From contig JBGPHT010000175.1 in NCBI GenBank assembly GCA_041484525.1, forward strand, positions 1 to 16,155: a stretch of 16,155 nt of DNA, read 5' to 3'. Below, one piece after another: positions 1-7,170 of this stretch; the first letter of the stretch is position 1; each line of letters starts with the position of its first letter. The position numbers and the translations under genes are program-made. The stretch comes from JBGPHT01 sp041484525. Its GTDB lineage: Bacteria > Acidobacteriota > Terriglobia > Bryobacterales > Bryobacteraceae. The notes below the pieces were generated by a model. The model did no database searches. It was given only the letters and a program-made list of their open reading frames with translations, and was not told the origin of the DNA.

Positions 1-108
1 CGAGGACGTGGCTACAAGAACATGCGCTATCTACTACTGAAAGCAAAGCGAATGGCCGTCACCAACACCGAGTTCGTCGTCTTTCGCAAAACCGCGAAGG
101 CTGCGTAG
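1..108 (+). CDS. C-terminal fragment of a probable transposase
   Basis: An open frame enters from the window edge and ends with TAG at 106-108, giving the last 35 residues of a basic protein. It starts RGRGYKNMRYLLLKAKRMAV and ends in a Lys/Ala-rich tail. Short basic C-termini of the Arg-Gly-Tyr/Phe type are common at the end of ISL3 (IS204/IS1001/IS1096/IS1165) transposases. The stop lies 33 bp before the inferred IS edge, a usual layout. The DDE catalytic residues would be upstream of the window, so the assignment rests on this tail, the position and the terminal-repeat-like sequence. It could instead be the end of another basic protein. Confidence 0.5.
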   Translation, partial: RGRGYKNMRYLLLKAKRMAVTNTEFVVFRKTAKAA

Positions 109-141
109 AATGCCACTCCTTACGAATTCCCGCGCAGAGCC
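1..141 (+). mobile_element. Right end of an insertion sequence, probably ISL3-type
   Basis: The segment holds the 3' end of a transposase-like reading frame followed by about 33 bp of noncoding DNA. Read inward on the minus strand from position 141, the edge is GGCTCTGCGCGGGAATTCG. ISL3-family terminal repeats typically begin GG(C/T)TCT, so I place the IS boundary at 141/142. The adjacent minus-strand gene loses its natural 3' end exactly there, which supports the boundary independently. The left end, the rest of the transposase and any target duplication lie outside the window, so the family is inferred. Confidence 0.55.
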
Positions 142-374
142 GTTTTTTCAACGTCGAAGTTTGCCGATGAGACGTTGAGGGTGAACAGTTCCTTAACCCA
201 CCCGCCGCCCAATTGTGTTATGTGTTCCCGGCCACCGGATTTGTAGCTGTCCGTATGACGGCGGACTAGTTTCTTGAAGGAATCCAGAGCCGTTTGTTCT
301 TCGGACGGCTGCGCTTGAGAATACAGCGGGGCTAGTGCCAGACCAACTAGAACCGGAAAACCTCGAACGATCAT
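120..374 (-). pseudogene. Small secreted protein gene truncated at its 3' end by the IS
   Basis: The frame begins at ATG 374-372 and encodes 84 residues. Residues 1-21 form a signal peptide: MIVR, a hydrophobic core VLVGLALAPL, then a likely cut after SQA-Q. The mature part is short, charged and polar, with a GGGWVKELF segment. I do not recognise a named family. The codons for residues 1-78 read as ordinary host DNA. From position 141 down the sequence is the terminal repeat of the neighbouring IS, so the last six residues (ALRGNS) and the TAA are IS-encoded. The product is probably a truncated version of a longer secreted or periplasmic protein. No ribosome binding site is evident upstream of the ATG. 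Confidence 0.5.
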
Positions 375-482
375 GACGACAATCTAAGCACACTACCAAT
401 CTGTTCGCCATCACGTCATCGTGAAAACGGATCTGGAGCGGGCTGTGAAGCTGCCTCAGTTGCCTCGCGACGCCTCGCTCGA

Positions 483-1274
483 TCAGTACGCGGCCAGGCC
501 TTCGGTCAGTTCGATTCGCGTGCCCTCGGGATCGACCAGGAACGCGATCTTCAATCCACCAAGTTGCGGCATTTCGCGGTACGCCATCTCAAAGGTTATG
601 CCGTCGGCCTGCAGCTTCCGGCAGAACGCCTCGAGGTTCTTGACCTCAAAACCGATATGGTCGAGCGACCGTCCCTTGGTCGGAGCTTCCGCCTGTTTGG
701 CCGTCCGGAAATCGACTTCGCCGCCTGGGATCATCGCGGCTTGGAAGTTGCCGCGCATCCCCGCCTTGGCGCCGAAAGTTTTCACGTACCACGCGCGCAG
801 CTTCTCCTGATCCGGCGTGGCGATGTGAATGTGGTGCATGACGGGCGCCTGGATGGTCGCGTCCTCGGTGAACTCGACCCGTACCTTTTCCGGAAAGCTC
901 ACCGTGATTTGTTTGCCGGCCGCGTTGTCCACGGCGGATTCAGTCATCAGGCCCGCGGCCGTCAGTTTGGCCTTGATCTCCGGGTAGCTCTTCACCAGGA
1001 ATCCGACATGGTTCACCATCGAACCATCGGTGCCCTCCGCCGGGGGCGTCCGCGCCTTTCCGACCACGATAAAAATGCCCGGCAGCTTGAGCATCTCGAG
1101 GGAGCCGGCGTGGGTCACCTCCGCGCCGAGGAGGCCGACCCACAGTTTCTTCTGCGCCTCCGGGTCCGCCACCATCAGATGGAGGTGGCCCATCGAGATC
1201 CCGCTCTCATTCGGCGGAGGAAGTTGGGCAAGAAGAGAAGCGGCGGAAGCCGCGAACACGAAGAGCCATCGCAT
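483..1274 (-). CDS. Secreted two-domain VOC (glyoxalase/bleomycin-resistance-fold) protein
   Basis: This 263-residue protein starts with a signal peptide (MRWLFVFAASAASLLAQ), so it should act in the periplasm or outside. Two vicinal-oxygen-chelate modules follow. The first spans about residues 27-125 and opens MGHLHLMVADPE; the second spans about 145-260 and opens MHHIHIATPDQE. The second also contains LDHIGFEVKNLE and ends DPEGTRIELTEG. Paired His residues on the first strand of each beta-alpha-beta-beta-beta unit and a C-terminal Glu are the usual metal ligands of the fold. VOC proteins include lyases, isomerases and dioxygenases, and the substrate cannot be read here. The start lies 29 nt from the stop of the upstream hydrolase gene on the same strand, so co-transcription is likely. 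There is no Shine-Dalgarno. Confidence 0.85.
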   Translation of the reverse strand: MRWLFVFAASAASLLAQLPPPNESGISMGHLHLMVADPEAQKKLWVGLLGAEVTHAGSLEMLKLPGIFIVVGKARTPPAEGTDGSMVNHVGFLVKSYPEIKAKLTAAGLMTESAVDNAAGKQITVSFPEKVRVEFTEDATIQAPVMHHIHIATPDQEKLRAWYVKTFGAKAGMRGNFQAAMIPGGEVDFRTAKQAEAPTKGRSLDHIGFEVKNLEAFCRKLQADGITFEMAYREMPQLGGLKIAFLVDPEGTRIELTEGLAAY

Positions 1275-1283
1275 GCGCGATAG

Positions 1284-1289
1284 AGTATC
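1284..1289 (-). promoter_or_regulatory. Possible extended -10 element close to the VOC gene start
   Basis: The minus strand reads TGTGATACT, a TGn-extended -10-like element. GATACT ends 9 nt before the ATG at 1274, and no clear -35 is visible. If used, the transcript would start within a few bases of the start codon. The gene may equally be read through from the hydrolase. Confidence 0.25.
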
Positions 1290-1303
1290 ACAGCAAGCCA
1301 GGC

Positions 1304-2155
1304 CTATTTGAGCTTGCGATTGAAAAAGTCAATCGTCAGCGTCGCGACTTCGGGACCGATCGAATGTTCGCGGTCGGGAAAAAGCTTGATTTCGAATTCC
1401 TTGTGGAGCGCTGTGAGGCGATCGCGCAGCAGCAACGCCTCGCTCACCGGGACGTTCACGTCCTTCTCCCCATGCAGGATGAGCACCGGACATTGCAGCC
1501 GGTCCATCCGCATAATCGAAGAACGTTGGCGGATGGCATCGGCCGTCATCCCTGTCTCCGCCTGCATGTTGGCGCGGACTCCGGGCAGGGTGCTGTCGTC
1601 ATACGCCCGCCGGAAATCGTAAACGCCCGCGCCAAATACGGCAGCTTTGACATCGTCCAATTCGGTCGCGAGCAGCGAGGCGGCCATTGCGCCGCGGGAG
1701 TAGCCGTAGATTCCCATCCGTTTGGGATCCACAAACGGCTCCGCTTCGAACTTTCGATAACCCGCTGTCAACACTTTGATGGTCTTCGGGCCCACGAAAT
1801 CCGCCGGTCCTTCCGACTTTCCGAAACCCGGCTGCGTCACCGCCAGACACGCAAAGCCTTGGATGGCGAGGCGGGCAGCGAGCGAGATCAGGTCGCGAGC
1901 CGTGCGGTCATAACCGGGAATCATCAGGATCGCCGGGGAAGGCGTTTTCACTGGCGGCGCAAACGACAAGGCCTCGACGGCGCAGCCATCGACGGTGTAG
2001 TCGTAACGGCAGATCGTGACGCGCGAGTTGCTGAGTACGGTGCATTTTTCCTTCTCCAGGGCGCGGATGATGTTGTCCGTCGCCGACGGCTGACCGCAGG
2101 CTGCGGACACGGATAGTAGGGCTGTGCAGGTGAGAAGGAGGGTACGCGGCTGCAT
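1304..2155 (-). CDS. Secreted alpha/beta hydrolase (dienelactone-hydrolase / prolyl-oligopeptidase-like)
   Basis: The protein has 283 residues. The N-terminus is a signal peptide ending around SVSAAC-GQ; the Cys could be a poor lipobox, so lipoprotein anchoring is possible but not clear. The alpha/beta-hydrolase core has an oxyanion-loop region AILMIPGYDRTARD (about 75-88), the nucleophile elbow GYSRG with Ser153, Asp232 in LILHGEKDVNVP and His264 in PDREHS, which completes a Ser-Asp-His triad. Such enzymes hydrolyse esters, thioesters or peptides; the substrate is unknown. The gene starts 14 nt after the stop of the polyamine-type binding protein on the same strand and is followed 28 nt later by the secreted VOC gene, so it probably belongs to the same transcript. 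No Shine-Dalgarno is evident. Confidence 0.85.
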   Translation of the reverse strand: MQPRTLLLTCTALLSVSAACGQPSATDNIIRALEKEKCTVLSNSRVTICRYDYTVDGCAVEALSFAPPVKTPSPAILMIPGYDRTARDLISLAARLAIQGFACLAVTQPGFGKSEGPADFVGPKTIKVLTAGYRKFEAEPFVDPKRMGIYGYSRGAMAASLLATELDDVKAAVFGAGVYDFRRAYDDSTLPGVRANMQAETGMTADAIRQRSSIMRMDRLQCPVLILHGEKDVNVPVSEALLLRDRLTALHKEFEIKLFPDREHSIGPEVATLTIDFFNRKLK

Positions 2156-2169
2156 GGCTACGTACTAGT

Positions 2170-3192
2170 TTAGGCCGATTTGATTTCGGTCCAGATGCGG
2201 TCTCGCAGGCGCTGCGCGGCGGGCGGCAAGGTGTGCGGCCATTCGCCGCGGGCGAACACGTCAGGCGGCGGATAGAGAGCAGGATTGTCACGCACGGCCG
2301 CGGGCAGGAGGTCGCGCGCGGCGCCGTTGGCGGTGGCCGTCTTGGTGGATTCCACGATGGCAGCCGACACCTTGGGGCGCAGCAGGTAATCCACAAATTG
2401 ATGCGCCAGGCGGGCGCGCCGGCTCTCGCGCAGCACGACGGCGCAATCGCAGTAGAGCGGAAAGCCCTCGGCCGGATAAGCGAACGCCAGGTTGGAAGCG
2501 GCATCGATCGCCTGTTGCGCGGTGGTGGACCAGAGTTGCGCGGCCAGCACGTCGCCCGAGACCAACTGGTCGCGGACTTCGGCGTTCAGGTAGGCGCGCA
2601 GCAGCGGTTTCTGGACGACGGCCTCGCGCTCGGCGCGCAGCAGGTCGCTCGGATCGGTCGAACTGAACGGCAATCCCAGCTTCTTCAGACACGCGCCGAG
2701 CATGTCTTCCGGATCGTCCAACATAGTCATGCGGCCCTTCAAGCGCGGATCCCAGAGGTCGTCCCACCGCGTGGGCGGCGGCTGCAGGCTCCGGTTATAG
2801 ACGATGCCGGTGCCGTTCCACATATAAGGTACGCCCCATTCGAGCGCCGCATCCCAGACGGGTGCACGGAAACGCGCGTCGAGATTGGCGAGGCCGGGGA
2901 GCCACTCGTGCTGCAGCGGCGCGAGCAGTCCATAGGCGTGCATCGGCTCGATGCGGTTGTGCGTGGGAAAAACCACGTCCCAGCCGGAATTGCCGGTGAG
3001 GACTTTGGCGAGCATCTCTTCATTGCTTTCGTAGGTGGCGTAGCGGACGCGGACGCCGAATTCGGCCTCGAAGCCGGGCACCGTCCCGGGTGCGACGTAA
3101 GTCGACCAGTTGTACACGTTGAGCCGCGGGCGAGTGTCGCGCGTGCATCCCGCCAAGCCCGCCATGCTCATGAAAAATACGCGACGGTTCAT
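2170..3192 (-). CDS. potD: Spermidine/putrescine-type ABC transporter substrate-binding lipoprotein (PotD-like)
   Basis: The real start is the ATG at 3192-3190, giving 340 residues, close to the usual PotD/PotF length. The frame stays open upstream, but that part is antisense-free shadow of the permease gene. The N-terminus is a lipoprotein signal: MNRRVFFMSMAGLAGC, with lipobox LAGC and Cys16 as the lipidation site; the Arg pair could also serve Tat export. Family hallmarks follow in order: LNVYNWSTYV, WDVVFPTHN, VPYMWNGTGIVYN, then WDDLWDPRLKGRMTMLDDPE. It should capture a polyamine or similar cation and deliver it to the permease pair. The ATG overlaps the TGA of the preceding permease gene by 4 bp (ATGA), which indicates translational coupling. 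The exact ligand is inferred from the family. Confidence 0.88.
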   Translation of the reverse strand: MNRRVFFMSMAGLAGCTRDTRPRLNVYNWSTYVAPGTVPGFEAEFGVRVRYATYESNEEMLAKVLTGNSGWDVVFPTHNRIEPMHAYGLLAPLQHEWLPGLANLDARFRAPVWDAALEWGVPYMWNGTGIVYNRSLQPPPTRWDDLWDPRLKGRMTMLDDPEDMLGACLKKLGLPFSSTDPSDLLRAEREAVVQKPLLRAYLNAEVRDQLVSGDVLAAQLWSTTAQQAIDAASNLAFAYPAEGFPLYCDCAVVLRESRRARLAHQFVDYLLRPKVSAAIVESTKTATANGAARDLLPAAVRDNPALYPPPDVFARGEWPHTLPPAAQRLRDRIWTEIKSA

Positions 3193-3947
3193 GTGGCGCG
3201 CACCCGCTCGGAGATCAGAATGAGGACGCCGAAGACTAGCGTGATGAGCGCCGAGATGGCGTTGATCACGGGACTGGCGCCGCGGCGCGCCATGGCGTAG
3301 ATGACCATGGGTAGCGTTTCGGAATCCACGCCGGCGACCATGCTGGTGATGACGTAATCGTCGAAAGAAACGGTGAGCGCGAGCAGCGCGGCCGCCAGGA
3401 TACCGGGCAGCAGCGCGGGGAGCGTGACATAGAAAAACGCCTGCCACTCGTTGGCGCCGAGATCCATGGCGGCCTCTTCGAGCGCGGGGCTGACGGTGCG
3501 CAGTCGCGCAGAAACCACGATCACTACGAAGGAGATGGAGAACGCGACGTGCGCCAGAATCACGGTGTAGAGACCGAGTTGCCAATGAAACCAGCGGAAC
3601 GTCCATTGGAAGAGCGCGAGCAGCGAGACGCCGGTGACGATTTCGGGCGTAACCAGCGAAAGGTAGAGCGCGCCGGTGAGGGTGCGCGAGCCGCGTTTCC
3701 ACAGCCCGTAGGCGCAGAGCGTGCCGATGACGGTCGAGAGCGCCGTCGCCCAGACCGCGATGATGATGCTGTTCCAGGTGCCTTCCACGATCTGCGGATC
3801 GCGGAAAATGGCGCGATACCATTCGAGCGAGAAGTGCTCCCACACGGTGAAGCGCGACGAATTGAAGCTGAAGACGGCCAGCGTCAAAAGCGGCAGGTGC
3901 AGAAACGCGTAGAACGCCACCGCATACGCCGCCAGCCAGCGCTTCAT
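3189..3947 (-). CDS. potC: Polyamine-type ABC transporter permease (PotC-like)
   Basis: This is an integral membrane permease of 252 residues counted from the ATG at 3947-3945. A GTG start at 3983 would add 12 residues, but the ATG overlaps the preceding TGA as ATGA, exactly as at the other junctions of this operon, so I prefer it. About six membrane segments are visible, beginning with AAYAVAFYAFLHLPLLTLAV. The EAA loop that contacts the ATPase reads EEAAMDLGANEWQAFFYVTL, followed by PALLPGI. The segment FSFNSSRFT after the first helix is typical of PotC/PotI. It pairs with the PotB-like protein to form the channel. The TGA at 3191-3189 overlaps the start of the binding-protein gene. Confidence 0.9.
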   Translation of the reverse strand: MKRWLAAYAVAFYAFLHLPLLTLAVFSFNSSRFTVWEHFSLEWYRAIFRDPQIVEGTWNSIIIAVWATALSTVIGTLCAYGLWKRGSRTLTGALYLSLVTPEIVTGVSLLALFQWTFRWFHWQLGLYTVILAHVAFSISFVVIVVSARLRTVSPALEEAAMDLGANEWQAFFYVTLPALLPGILAAALLALTVSFDDYVITSMVAGVDSETLPMVIYAMARRGASPVINAISALITLVFGVLILISERVRAT

Positions 3948-4771
3948 GCCAGCGGCTCGCTTTCGCACCGCAGCAATGCCCACAAAAGGACTGTCACCAA
4001 CGCCATCAAGAGAATGGAAACGGCCGATCCGAACGGCCAGTCGCGCGCGCTGGTGAATTGATTCTGCACCAGGTTTCCGACCAGCACGGTGCGCCCGCCG
4101 CCAAGCAGATCGGGCGTGAGGTACGCCCCCAGGCAGGGGATGAAGACGAGTATCGAACCGGCCACGATACCGGGCTTCGACAGCGGCACAATGACGTGGA
4201 ACACCGTGGTAATGGGGCGCGCGCCCAGGTCGGCGGCGGCTTCGACCAGCGCCGGATCGAGGCGTTCGAGTGTTGCGTAGATGGGCAGCACCATGAACGG
4301 CAGATAGCCGTACACGAGGCCAAGGAGGACCGCGCCGTTGTTGTAAAGCAGCGGGAGCGGGCTATGGATGAGGCCGGTTGCCTGGAGCGCCGTGTTGATG
4401 AGGCCGGTATCGCGCAGCAGAAAAATCCAAGCGTAGGTTCGCACCAGGAAACTGGTCCAGAACGGGAGCATCACCAGTTGCAGGTACAGGTTCTTGTAGC
4501 GGACGGCGCGCGAGATGAACAGCGCCGCGGGAAATGCGAAGACCAGGCACAGCGCGGTGGAGGTGAGCGCCATCGCGAACGACCGCAGCAGGACGGTGAG
4601 GTACAGCGGATCGAACAGGCGCTGGTAACTCTCGATCGTCCATGGCGCCTCGATCCCTCCCAGGATTCCGCGGGTGAGAAAGCTGTAGCCGAGCACGATG
4701 GCGAATGGGGCGGTGAAGAGCGCCGCCATCCACACCCATGTGGGCAGCAGGAACCAGGAACGCAGTTTCAT
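3944..4771 (-). CDS. potB: Polyamine-type ABC transporter permease (PotB-like)
   Basis: A 275-residue inner-membrane permease, the usual size for PotB/PotH. It has about six hydrophobic segments, the first at roughly residues 7-30 (LLPTWVWMAALFTAPFAIVL). The segment LPFWTSFLVRTYAWIFLL around 102-119 is a strong signature of PotB-type permeases. The EAA loop reads VEAAADLGARPITTVFHVIV followed by PLSKPGI at about 176-202. It forms the heterodimeric channel with the PotC-like protein. The ATG at 4771 overlaps the ATPase stop by 4 bp, and its own TGA overlaps the PotC-like start by 4 bp. Confidence 0.9.
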   Translation of the reverse strand: MKLRSWFLLPTWVWMAALFTAPFAIVLGYSFLTRGILGGIEAPWTIESYQRLFDPLYLTVLLRSFAMALTSTALCLVFAFPAALFISRAVRYKNLYLQLVMLPFWTSFLVRTYAWIFLLRDTGLINTALQATGLIHSPLPLLYNNGAVLLGLVYGYLPFMVLPIYATLERLDPALVEAAADLGARPITTVFHVIVPLSKPGIVAGSILVFIPCLGAYLTPDLLGGGRTVLVGNLVQNQFTSARDWPFGSAVSILLMALVTVLLWALLRCESEPLA

Positions 4772-5727
4772 GAGAAGCTCATCTCGTCGGTGTCGTGCCA
4801 GCAGATGTGGACGGCGTCGCCCGGTTCGAAGCCGGCGGCACTGCGCGCCACTTGCGCGACCACGTCTTCGCCGCTCGCCAGGCGCACCAGAACCTGCACG
4901 CAGTCGCCCAGAAAGATGGAGCCCGTCACTTGGCCGGGAGAGCGCTTTTCAGCGCCGCCATCCGCCGGGCGGGCGACACGGGTGGCCTCGGGGCGAATGC
5001 CGATGCCGCCGATCCAGTTGACGCTTCCCAGAAAGCCGGCGACAAACGGCGACTGCGGGCGCAGGTAGACATCTTCGGGCGAGCCGACCTGTTCGATGCG
5101 GCCCTCGTTCATTACGGCGAGTTGGTCGGACATCGAGAGGGCTTCCTCCTGGTCGTGCGTGACCAGCAGGAAGGTGATGCCGGCGCGCCGCTGCATGGCC
5201 TTGAGTTCGACCCGCATCTGCTTGCGAAGTTTGGGATCGAGCGCCGCCAGCGGTTCGTCGAGCAGCAGCACGTCCGGTTGCAGCACCAGGGATCGGGCCA
5301 GTGCCACGCGCTGCTTTTCACCGCCCGAAAGTTGCGCCGGCTTGCGCGTCTCCTTACCCGTGAGGCTGACGAATTCGAGGACTTCGCGGACGCGCCGGTC
5401 CACATCGCCGATGCCGTGGCGCTTCAGGCCGAACTCGATGTTCTCGCGCGCCGTGAGGTGCGGGAACAGCGCGTAGCTTTGAAAAACGGTGCTGACGTTG
5501 CGCTCGTACGGCTTGCGATCGTTCACGATTTCGCCGTTGAGCAGGACGTCGCCCTGGGTGGGCTGCTCGAAGCCGGCAATCAGGCGGAGGGTGGTCGTCT
5601 TGCCGCAGCCGGACGGCCCCAGCAACGAAAAAAAACTGCCCTGTGGAATCGAGAGCGAGATTCCGTTGACAGCCTGCTGGCCCGGGAAATGCTTCACCAG
5701 CTTGCGCAACTCCAAAATGGGACCCAT
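4768..5727 (-). CDS. potA: Polyamine-type ABC transporter ATPase (PotA-like)
   Basis: A 319-residue nucleotide-binding subunit of the importer. All ATPase motifs are intact: Walker A GPSGCGKTT (residues 37-45), Q-loop Gln83 in VFQSYALFPH, signature LSGGEKQR (133-140), Walker B VLLLDEP (153-159) and switch His191 in LLVTHDQEEA. The C-terminal part (about 235-319) is a short TOBE-like regulatory domain with the typical GIRPE segment. It powers uptake through the PotB/PotC-like permeases and is the first gene of the operon. No Shine-Dalgarno precedes the ATG. A -10-like hexamer lies 12 nt upstream. CUT1 sugar or iron transporter ATPases look similar, but the neighbouring genes favour polyamine-type substrates. 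Confidence 0.92.
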   Translation of the reverse strand: MGPILELRKLVKHFPGQQAVNGISLSIPQGSFFSLLGPSGCGKTTTLRLIAGFEQPTQGDVLLNGEIVNDRKPYERNVSTVFQSYALFPHLTARENIEFGLKRHGIGDVDRRVREVLEFVSLTGKETRKPAQLSGGEKQRVALARSLVLQPDVLLLDEPLAALDPKLRKQMRVELKAMQRRAGITFLLVTHDQEEALSMSDQLAVMNEGRIEQVGSPEDVYLRPQSPFVAGFLGSVNWIGGIGIRPEATRVARPADGGAEKRSPGQVTGSIFLGDCVQVLVRLASGEDVVAQVARSAAGFEPGDAVHICWHDTDEMSFS

Positions 5728-5739
5728 TGAATACTAGAG

Positions 5740-5745
5740 ATAGTA
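5740..5745 (-). promoter_or_regulatory. Possible -10 element of the polyamine-type operon
   Basis: The minus strand reads TACTAT here, ending 12 nt before the potA-like ATG. There is no obvious Shine-Dalgarno and no good -35 at 16-18 bp spacing. If real, the leader would be only about 5 nt. Confidence 0.3.
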
Positions 5746-5772
5746 GCGCAGGCGCGCCCCCCAATTCACGAG

Positions 5773-5780
5773 AAAGGAGG
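5773..5780 (+). promoter_or_regulatory. Strong Shine-Dalgarno of the small ORF at 5790
   Basis: AAAGGAGG lies 9 nt before the ATG at 5790. It is the best ribosome binding site in the window and contrasts with the mostly SD-less starts around it. Confidence 0.45.
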
Positions 5781-5789
5781 CCCCCACAC

Positions 5790-5879
5790 ATGCCCAACGG
5801 CCGTCCGAACATGCCGTGCGAAGAGCAGACCAATGCTGAAGCGTCCGAACCTCCGTCTCTGAACGCCCAGTTGCGCTGA
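5790..5879 (+). CDS. Possible 29-residue small ORF upstream of the NRAMP remnant
   Basis: ATG at 5790, TGA at 5877-5879. The peptide begins MPNGRPNMPCEEQ and ends PPSLNAQLR. It is hydrophilic, with one Cys and no membrane segment or signal peptide. Support comes from an ideally spaced AAAGGAGG. It lies in the 238-bp divergent gap between the importer operon and the decayed metal transporter. It could be a leader peptide, a free-standing microprotein, or the remains of the original N-terminus of the NRAMP gene after frame loss. I recognise no family, and the length alone allows chance. Confidence 0.3.
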   Translation: MPNGRPNMPCEEQTNAEASEPPSLNAQLR

Positions 5880-5965
5880 CGCCATCCATCGCGCCCGCGC
5901 GCTCATCCACGATTCACGCTGTGTTCCCAATACGGCGACGAACGCTCGCGCATCGGGGCGATGCC

Positions 5966-7143
5966 ATGAAGGCGCACACCGAGCCAAGACATCTCCGGAC
6001 CAGGCTGGCGGCATCGCCGTGGCGGATCATTCCGTACCGGCTGGTGGCCCTCTTGCCGGTGCTTGGTCCGGCTTCATCACCGCCAATGTGGACAACGATC
6101 CCGGCGGCATCCTGACGTACTCGCAAGCCGGAGCGAAGTATGGATATGCGCTGCTGTGGACTTTGATTCCGACAAAGGTGGCGCTGATCGTGGTGCAGGA
6201 GATGGCGGCCCGCATGGGCGCCGTGACGGGCAAAGGCCTAAGCGATCTCATCCGCGAAGAGTTTGGACTGCGGATGACGTTTCTCACGATGCTGGTTCTG
6301 GGCCTCGCTGATTTGGGGAACATCGCGGCGGAGTTCGCGGGCCTCGCATCCGGGATGGGCATCTTCGGAGTGAGCAAGTATATTGCGGTGCCGGTCGGCG
6401 CGGCGCTTGTGTGGGGAGTGGTGGTGCGCGGTTTGTACCGACCGGTGGAAAGACTGTTGCTGGTGCTGTCACTGGTCTATTTCACGTATCCGGTTTCGGC
6501 CATTCTCGCCCATCCCGAGTGGCGGCAGGCCCTGCACCAGACGCTGGTTCCGCAGATCAGCAGAGATCCCGCGTTCATGGCCATGATCCTCAGCCTGATA
6601 AGCGCACGCTGAATCTGTGCCGTGTGGACGTGATCTTCGGACGCATTTTCACCGACGTGATTGCGTTCTTCATCGTAGTGGCATGCGCAGCGACCATTTT
6701 TCATTCGAACCATTGCGAGATCACCGACGTTGCCGAAGCCGCGCGCGCTGGCTCCGTTTGCCGGGCGCTTCGCCTTCGTGCTGTTCGCCGCCGGCCTGGT
6801 GAATGCGTCGCTGATGTCGGCCGCCATCCTGCCGCTCGCCACTAGGTACAACCGGCGGCTGCGCGAGGCGCCGATTTTCTACGGCCTCTTCACCGCGCTG
6901 ATCGTGTTCGGGGCGGGTTTCGTTCTGGTGCCGCGGATGCCGCTGCTCCAAGTCATCCTGATTTCACAGGCCGCGAACGGTATCCTGCTGCCGTTCGTAT
7001 TGATCTTCATGCTGATACTGGTAAACTCGCCGCGGCTGATGGGCGAGGACCGGAATGGATTCTGGGGAAACACGATCGCCGTCTCGACCAGCGCGGCGAT
7101 GATCGGGCTGACGATCGCGCTGGCGTGGACCACGCTTCGGTAG
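5966..7143 (+). pseudogene. Decayed NRAMP-family divalent metal transporter (MntH-like)
   Basis: NRAMP proteins import Mn2+/Fe2+ with protons across the inner membrane. The remains are clear: RLVALLPVLGP, then GFITANVDNDPGGILTYSQA (the helix-1 DPGN-type metal site region), LIPTKVALIVVQEMAARMG, later VDVIFGRIFTDVIAFFIVVA, LAPFAGRFAFVLFAAGLVNA and APIFYGLFTALIVFG. They occupy different frames. The frame changes near 6071 (a G appears lost in LGP-GF), again near 6600 after MAMILSLI, and again near 6748 between EAARA and LAPFAGR. Near 6600 the conserved helix-6 region is absent, about 30 codons by family expectation. A further dozen or so residues seem missing at ATRYN/RRLREAP (about 6850). The N-terminal start at 5966 is uncertain. 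Neighbouring genes are intact, so genuine decay is more likely than general sequencing error. Confidence 0.85.
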
Positions 7144-7154
7144 AATCCAATGTT

Positions 7155-7161
7155 GAGGAGA
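7155..7161 (+). promoter_or_regulatory. Ribosome binding site that fixes the methyltransferase start
   Basis: GAGGAGA lies 9 nt before the ATG at 7171. The in-frame ATG at 7149-7151 region (7150) sits upstream of this site with no SD of its own, so 7171 is the likely start. Confidence 0.6.
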
Positions 7162-7170
7162 GAATCTGTT

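Noticed and set aside
3193..3843. Upstream extension of the polyamine-type binding protein frame to 557 residues
   Set aside because: The extension overlaps the PotC-like permease gene, is Arg/His-rich and would bury the lipoprotein signal peptide that starts at 3192.
3948..3983. GTG start at 3983 for the PotC-like permease
   Set aside because: The ATG at 3947 reproduces the ATGA overlap seen at the other two importer junctions and gives a normal N-terminus.
4058..5068. A 336-codon plus-strand frame across the importer genes
   Set aside because: It is antisense to the permease and ATPase genes, low in hydrophobic residues and without recognisable domains.
5728..5965. Manganese (yybP-ykoY) riboswitch before the NRAMP remnant
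   Set aside because: I looked for the conserved paired loops expected upstream of metal transporters and could not find them.
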